Shown here: positions 60,550 to 64,000 of the stretch, in pieces
How positions within the stretch are numbered: the stretch's first letter is position 1
How the letters are laid out: each line of letters opens with the position of its first letter
Assembly (NCBI RefSeq): GCF_014640435.1
Contig: NZ_BMGY01000011.1
Span: 51,856 to 115,855 of the forward strand
Reading direction: 5' to 3'
DNA: 64,000 nucleotides
DNA from: Hymenobacter frigidus
Lineage (GTDB): Bacteria > Bacteroidota > Bacteroidia > Cytophagales > Hymenobacteraceae
The notes under the pieces: generated by a model
What the model was told of the DNA's origin: nothing
The model's input: the letters and a program-made list of their open reading frames with translations, nothing else
Database searches by the model: none
Made by a program: the position numbers and the translations under genes

Positions 60550-61407
60550 TCAGGCTATTTTTTCTTTAAAAAGACGCAAAGTGCGGTCCCAGGCCAGCTT
60601 GGCGGCCTCGGCATTGTAGCGGGCCGGCGAAGTGTCGTTGTTGAAAGCGTGGTTCACCCCCTCGTACACATACAGCTCATACTTGGTGCCCGCTGCTTTC
60701 AGGGCCGCTTCGTAAGCCGGAATGCCGGCGTTGATGCGCTGGTCGAGGCCGCCGTAGTGCAGCATCAGGGCACCTTTAATTTTAGGCGCATCTTCGGCCT
60801 TGGCCTGCTGACTGTAGTAGGCCACGGCGGCGTTCAGCTTGGGGTCGTGCACGGCCAGCTGGTTGGCTAGCCCGCCGCCCCAGCAAAACCCCACGGCTCC
60901 GGTGCGGCCGTTGCTGTCGCGGCGGCTGCGCAGGTAAGCCAGGGCCGCGAGGTAGTTGTTAAGATTCTTGGCGGGGTCGAGCTGGCCAATAAGCTCACGG
61001 CCCTTGTCTTCGTCGGCGGGCGTACCGCCCAGCGGCGTAAGCGCATCGACGCCCAGCGCCAGGTAGCCGGCCCGAGCCACGCGCCGCGTCACGTCCTTAA
61101 TATGGGGCGTGAGGCCCCGATTTTCATGAATAACGACCACGGCCCCGCGCTTCTTCCTGCCCTTGGGGTGCACCAGGTAGCCGCGCATAGTAGCACCGTC
61201 GCCGGGCCAGCTCACTTCTTCGGTTTCCAGGTCGTCGTTTTCGGGCGTGATAGTGGCCGCTGCCGCGTAGCCGGGCTCCAGCATCGCCAAGGCTGCCAGC
61301 GCCAGCGCCGCGCCGCCGGACAGTTTTTTCAGCCGGTCCATGAATTCCTTGCGGCTGAGCGGGGCGTGGGTGTACTCGTCAAATAAATTGATGATGCGCT
61401 GGTCCAT
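60550..61407 (-). CDS. Dienelactone hydrolase family protein
   Basis: A 285-residue alpha/beta hydrolase. The catalytic triad is C175 (GFCWGG), D222 (GGLDQRINA) and H253 (EGVNHAFNND), the classic dienelactone-hydrolase set. An N-terminal SRKEFMDRL motif and a hydrophobic stretch to about residue 50 resemble a Tat signal, but the usual RR is RK. It hydrolyses lactones or related esters. The start at 61407 is used because the longer frame is not hydrolase-like. Substrate unknown. Confidence 0.88.
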   Translation of the reverse strand: MDQRIINLFDEYTHAPLSRKEFMDRLKKLSGGAALALAALAMLEPGYAAAATITPENDDLETEEVSWPGDGATMRGYLVHPKGRKKRGAVVVIHENRGLTPHIKDVTRRVARAGYLALGVDALTPLGGTPADEDKGRELIGQLDPAKNLNNYLAALAYLRSRRDSNGRTGAVGFCWGGGLANQLAVHDPKLNAAVAYYSQQAKAEDAPKIKGALMLHYGGLDQRINAGIPAYEAALKAAGTKYELYVYEGVNHAFNNDTSPARYNAEAAKLAWDRTLRLFKEKIA

Positions 61408-61460
61408 GAGAAAACGAAAAGTGAAAGGCTGAAAAAAGTATGCTGCCGGGCCGCGCCTGA

Positions 61461-61832
61461 TTAGGCTTCTTCCCGGTTGACGGTATCCGGGCTGAAGGCT
61501 GGCACGCATACCGACCAGTATTCGCATTCTTCATCAAACGGATTGGAGTAGCGTACCCGCGCCCCGCCCTTAATCAGCAGGGCCTGCCCGGCTTGCAATT
61601 CCACCACGTCGCCGTCGATTTCGAACTGCTTGCGCCCGCGTACCACAATGGTGAATTCGTCGAAGCTGGGCGTTTGGTACGGCTCGCTCCAATGTGGTGG
61701 GGCTACCATGTGCGCCAGGCTGTAGGCTGAAGTGCCGGTGCTGGCCCCGCCCACGTGCTCCTCAATGAGCTTGCCATCGGTGGTGGGTACTACAAAAGGT
61801 GCGGGATTGAGGACGTAGCGTTTGTCAGACAT
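61461..61832 (-). CDS. Cupin domain protein
   Basis: A 123-residue single cupin. The two cupin motifs are WSEPYQTPSFDEFTIVVRG near residues 48-66 (metal ligands His/Glu partly changed) and GQALLIKGGARVRYSNP near 85. MSDKRYVLNPAPFVV at the start. Likely a sugar- or small-molecule-binding cupin or isomerase. The start is ATG at 61832; the longer frame runs back over a palindrome. Between the FemAB-like gene and the hydrolase, same strand. Confidence 0.82.
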   Translation of the reverse strand: MSDKRYVLNPAPFVVPTTDGKLIEEHVGGASTGTSAYSLAHMVAPPHWSEPYQTPSFDEFTIVVRGRKQFEIDGDVVELQAGQALLIKGGARVRYSNPFDEECEYWSVCVPAFSPDTVNREEA

Positions 61833-61899
61833 CGTTTTTTGTTTGGGTAGGAGATTTATTGTACTAAACAGCAAGGAGTTGGTCGAAGATGAAAGAACA

Positions 61900-61989
61900 G
61901 GCATGCTAGGCGCAGTCGAAGCATCTCTACTACAGGAGTAAATAAATACTCTTCGCGGTAAAGATGCTTCGACTACGCTCAGCATGACC
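61900..61989. repeat. Dispersed palindrome copy 9 (subfamily B)
   Basis: Left arm GGCATGCTAGGCGCAGTCGA with a matching right end CGACTACGCTCAGCATGACC, inner arms GAAGCATCTCTAC / GTAAAGATGCTTC. The left end is decayed from GTCATGCTGAGC. Lies between the FemAB-like gene stop and the cupin start on the minus strand. Confidence 0.82.
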
Positions 61990-62012
61990 TCCGCGCAATA
62001 TTTTGCGCGCTC

Positions 62013-62951
62013 TTACGGCTTCAGCTTCTCCAGTAACTTAAAAGCCCGTGAATTGTATTTCCAGACAAAGAAATACGGCGTTTGCACCGCGCCAAACTGC
62101 ACCCGGATGCGCTCCACGGCCGGCAGCATGCTGCCTTCAAAGTCGAAGCAGGCCAGCCCCAGCACCTCGCTGGCGTAGCGAATGGCTTCCCACACCAGCA
62201 GAATGCCCGCGCCGCTCTCGCGCAGGGCCGGGTCGTCGCCCGACAAATGATAGTAAGCGGCCTGCTGGTCCCAAATCAATAAAGCAGCCGAATGCACCCG
62301 TTCCTGGGCATCCACGGCAAAGAAGAACTGACGGGCTCCGTGCGCGGCCAGCGCCGCATCGTGCCGCGCAAACTGCGCCCACGAATATGGCACGGCCAAG
62401 CCCTGCCGGTCAAAGCTCAGCTTATTAAGCCGGTAAAATTCCTCGGGTGGCAGGTGGTGCACCACCCGTACCTGCTGCTGCGCCTTCTGAATGTTGCGCC
62501 GCAGGTTACGATTGATGCCGGCCTCAATCTGGGCGAGTTGGTGCAGGCCGTTGAGGCGGTAGGTGTAGTAGGTGGTTTGGCGGAAGCTCTGCCAGTAGAA
62601 GGGCAGCCAGTTGGTAACCGTGGGATAAAAATTCTGCTTGAAAGCCGCAAAAGCCGGCAATTGACGGATTAATTCCTCTAGTAACCCGTGTTCTTTTTTG
62701 AGTACGCCCCGAAACTCCGGCAGCAGGTACGGCCCTAGCATTTTCACGAAGGACGGCATCGTGACGTACCGAAACGGGCCTTTTCGCTTGTGGAAATAGG
62801 GCAGCGCCCCCACCACGCGGCCGTTGTCGTGGGCCAGCACCACATCCCAGGCCCCGCCTTCGGCGCAGGCATCGAGGTACCACGGCTGCGCAAACACCGG
62901 CACATCGGGCGCGGTGCGGCAAAAATCGCGGTACTCATCAGAAGCAGACAT
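62013..62951 (-). CDS. FemAB/GNAT-like acyltransferase
   Basis: A 312-residue protein of the FemAB-related GNAT type. It begins FAQPWYLDACAEGGAWDVVL near residue 20, then NLRRNIQKAQQQ near 148 and YYHLSGDDPALRESGAG near 232, typical of Bacteroidota FemAB-like acetyltransferases that modify cell-wall peptides or glycolipids. There is no signal peptide. Acceptor unknown. It precedes the cupin gene and is followed on the same strand upstream by the Kazal-type lipoprotein gene. Confidence 0.82.
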   Translation of the reverse strand: MSASDEYRDFCRTAPDVPVFAQPWYLDACAEGGAWDVVLAHDNGRVVGALPYFHKRKGPFRYVTMPSFVKMLGPYLLPEFRGVLKKEHGLLEELIRQLPAFAAFKQNFYPTVTNWLPFYWQSFRQTTYYTYRLNGLHQLAQIEAGINRNLRRNIQKAQQQVRVVHHLPPEEFYRLNKLSFDRQGLAVPYSWAQFARHDAALAAHGARQFFFAVDAQERVHSAALLIWDQQAAYYHLSGDDPALRESGAGILLVWEAIRYASEVLGLACFDFEGSMLPAVERIRVQFGAVQTPYFFVWKYNSRAFKLLEKLKP

Positions 62952-62964
62952 CAACGCTGAAACG

Positions 62965-63207
62965 TTAGTTGGGGGCCGAAGTGGTGCAGGGGCCGGTGGT
63001 GTAGGTGCGTACGCCGGCGTTGCGGGCCGCGCAGGCGTTGGAATATGTCTTGCCATCGCAGCCGCACACGGGCGCATATTCCATGGTGCAGATGCCCTGC
63101 GGGTTAACTTTGGCGGGGTCAATGCAGGAAGTAGCTGTTGGTGCGGCCTTGCGCTGGCACGCCGGGGCCAGCAGCAGCGCCGCGCCCAGTACCCAATAGG
63201 TTTTCAT
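62965..63207 (-). CDS. Kazal-type inhibitor lipoprotein
   Basis: An 80-residue lipoprotein: signal and lipobox end at LLLAPAC (Cys 17). The mature part is one Kazal domain, ICTMEYAPVCGCDGKTYSNA followed by CAARNAGV and GPC, with the Kazal cysteine order. Kazal domains inhibit serine proteases; the reactive-site residue after the second Cys is Thr/Met region ICTME. Probably an outer-membrane-anchored protease inhibitor. It starts 13 bases ahead of the FemAB-like gene's ATG region on the same strand. Confidence 0.85.
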   Translation of the reverse strand: MKTYWVLGAALLLAPACQRKAAPTATSCIDPAKVNPQGICTMEYAPVCGCDGKTYSNACAARNAGVRTYTTGPCTTSAPN

Positions 63208-63454
63208 AAGCAGCCGGTGAGGAGTTGGGCGAATCTACGCCCGGTGGCCCCAATTCCCGCCGCAATGCTCGTTCAAGGCCGGTATTGAATTGCCGGACTC
63301 CGGAAAATTTCCCACTAACCTCAACCTCGAACGTTGCCCACCGTATAGGCACCCAGAAAGAGTACTGCCATATCGCAATCTATTGCTGGAATAAGGCCCC
63401 GTATTTCTTCTGCCTCAATCCTAAATCCCTCAATTCACCTTCATTACCACTCTC

Positions 63455-63892
63455 ATGTCGTACCAAGAAGAAGACAACAACGCCGGTAAAATCCTTTTAG
63501 CCGCTCTCGCCGGTGCCGGTGCAGGCATCATTGCCGGCATGCTGCTGGCCCCCGATAAAGGTTCGGCGACCCGCGAAAGCTGGAAAGGCGCGGCTACTAA
63601 ATACAGCGGCCAACTCGGCGAGCAGGCTACCAAGTTGGGCTCCGACCTCGAAGCTAAATTTAAAGAATATTCCGGTAAGCTCGAAGACATGGGCCTGACC
63701 GGTGCTGGTGCCAGCCTAAAGCTGAAAGGCAGCTGGGACGAAATCAAAGGCAAGTTGAAGCAGCAGTACGCGCAACTCACCGACGAGGACCTGACCTATG
63801 TCGATGGCAAAGGCGACGAGTTGGTGGGCAAACTGCAGGACAAGCTCGGCAAAGGCAAAGCCGAAGTGACCAAAATGCTGAACGATATGTAA
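63455..63892 (+). CDS. YtxH and CsbD domain protein
   Basis: A 145-residue stress-type protein. Residues 1-55 are a YtxH domain with a Gly/Ala membrane helix (AALAGAGAGIIAGMLLAP) and residues 85-140 a CsbD-like domain: LKGSWDEIKGKLKQQYAQLT near 88 and GKGDELVGKLQDKLGKGKAE near 117. CsbD proteins respond to stress and starvation in other bacteria. The combination in one chain is a small-scale fusion. It ends in a terminator and stands alone. Confidence 0.85.
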   Translation: MSYQEEDNNAGKILLAALAGAGAGIIAGMLLAPDKGSATRESWKGAATKYSGQLGEQATKLGSDLEAKFKEYSGKLEDMGLTGAGASLKLKGSWDEIKGKLKQQYAQLTDEDLTYVDGKGDELVGKLQDKLGKGKAEVTKMLNDM

Positions 63893-63955
63893 GCTAGCTC
63901 GGCTAGTTTACCGAAAGCCCCGCGCCGCAAGGTTCTTGTCCTTACCCAAGTTTTG

Positions 63956-63990
63956 AAAGCGCGCCGGCCGGTAGGTTGGCGCGCTTTTTT
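63956..63990 (+). terminator. Terminator after the YtxH-CsbD gene
   Basis: Perfect 10-base arms AAAGCGCGCC and GGCGCGCTTT followed by TTTTT. It lies about 65 bases after the stop, at the right edge of the window. Confidence 0.8.
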
Positions 63991-64000
63991 TGCGGCCATG

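Overview
The window looks like chromosome from a GC-rich member of the Bacteroidota, most probably a Hymenobacter-like member of the Cytophagales. Lineage markers include bacillithiol synthesis (BshA), the PorD/DUF4835 protein of the type IX secretion system, an OstA-like periplasmic protein, a BamD lipoprotein followed by an omega-like RNA polymerase subunit, and -7 promoter boxes of the Bacteroidota type (TAnnTTTG). No tRNA, rRNA, CRISPR array, insertion sequence with transposase, or prophage was seen. The genus is inferred, not proven.

Layout. Positions 1-6.6 kb hold part of a surface-glycan locus on the + strand: two tandem paralogous glycosyltransferases, a membrane-anchored family 2 glycosyltransferase, a GNAT acetyltransferase, a WecE-type sugar aminotransferase and another glycosyltransferase. 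The acetyltransferase/WecE pair suggests a 4-acetamido-4,6-dideoxyhexose. A minus-strand pair (polytopic membrane protein and TPR protein) follows. From 9.3 to 18 kb are housekeeping genes: an M42-like peptidase, a membrane pyrophosphatase of the K+-dependent type, hpt, adk, obg, a GIY-YIG protein, grpE and dnaJ. From 18.3 to 29.5 kb come a TraB/GumN protein, an ECF sigma factor with a four-helix membrane partner, an ABC exporter of NatAB type, a ChaN-like protein, an orphan AT-richer gene, a cupin, a 59-residue antitoxin-like gene, a penicillin-acylase-type hydrolase, an IscA/ErpA protein and a DUF-type membrane protein.

From 29.5 to 41.9 kb lie bshA, an outer-membrane barrel, a two-enzyme fusion (GH3 N-acetylhexosaminidase plus serine beta-lactamase-like domain), mutL with two rhomboid proteases, mdh and tilS. 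From 42 to 50.3 kb is an envelope/core block: OstA-like, bamD, omega, coaC, coaB, porD, recN and fabI. From 50.4 to 53.9 kb are a carboxypeptidase-regulatory-like protein, a hydroxyacid dehydrogenase, an SDR and a secreted DUF protein. From 54.1 to 58.4 kb is an arsenosugar-type cluster: TIGR04283 glycosyltransferase, NAD-dependent epimerase, SDR, radical SAM ArsS and a convergent TIGR04282 glycosyltransferase. The end carries a methyltransferase, small secreted proteins, a dienelactone hydrolase, a cupin, a FemAB-like acetyltransferase, a Kazal-type lipoprotein and a YtxH-CsbD protein.

The most unusual structure is a family of at least nine dispersed inverted repeats that all begin GTCATnCnGAGC and sit at gene boundaries. 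One lies exactly between the two halves of coenzyme A gene coaBC, normally a single fused gene, and three copies cluster within 2.6 kb there. The second most interesting region is the arsenosugar-type operon, where two uncharacterised oxidoreductases are translationally coupled to the glycosyltransferase.
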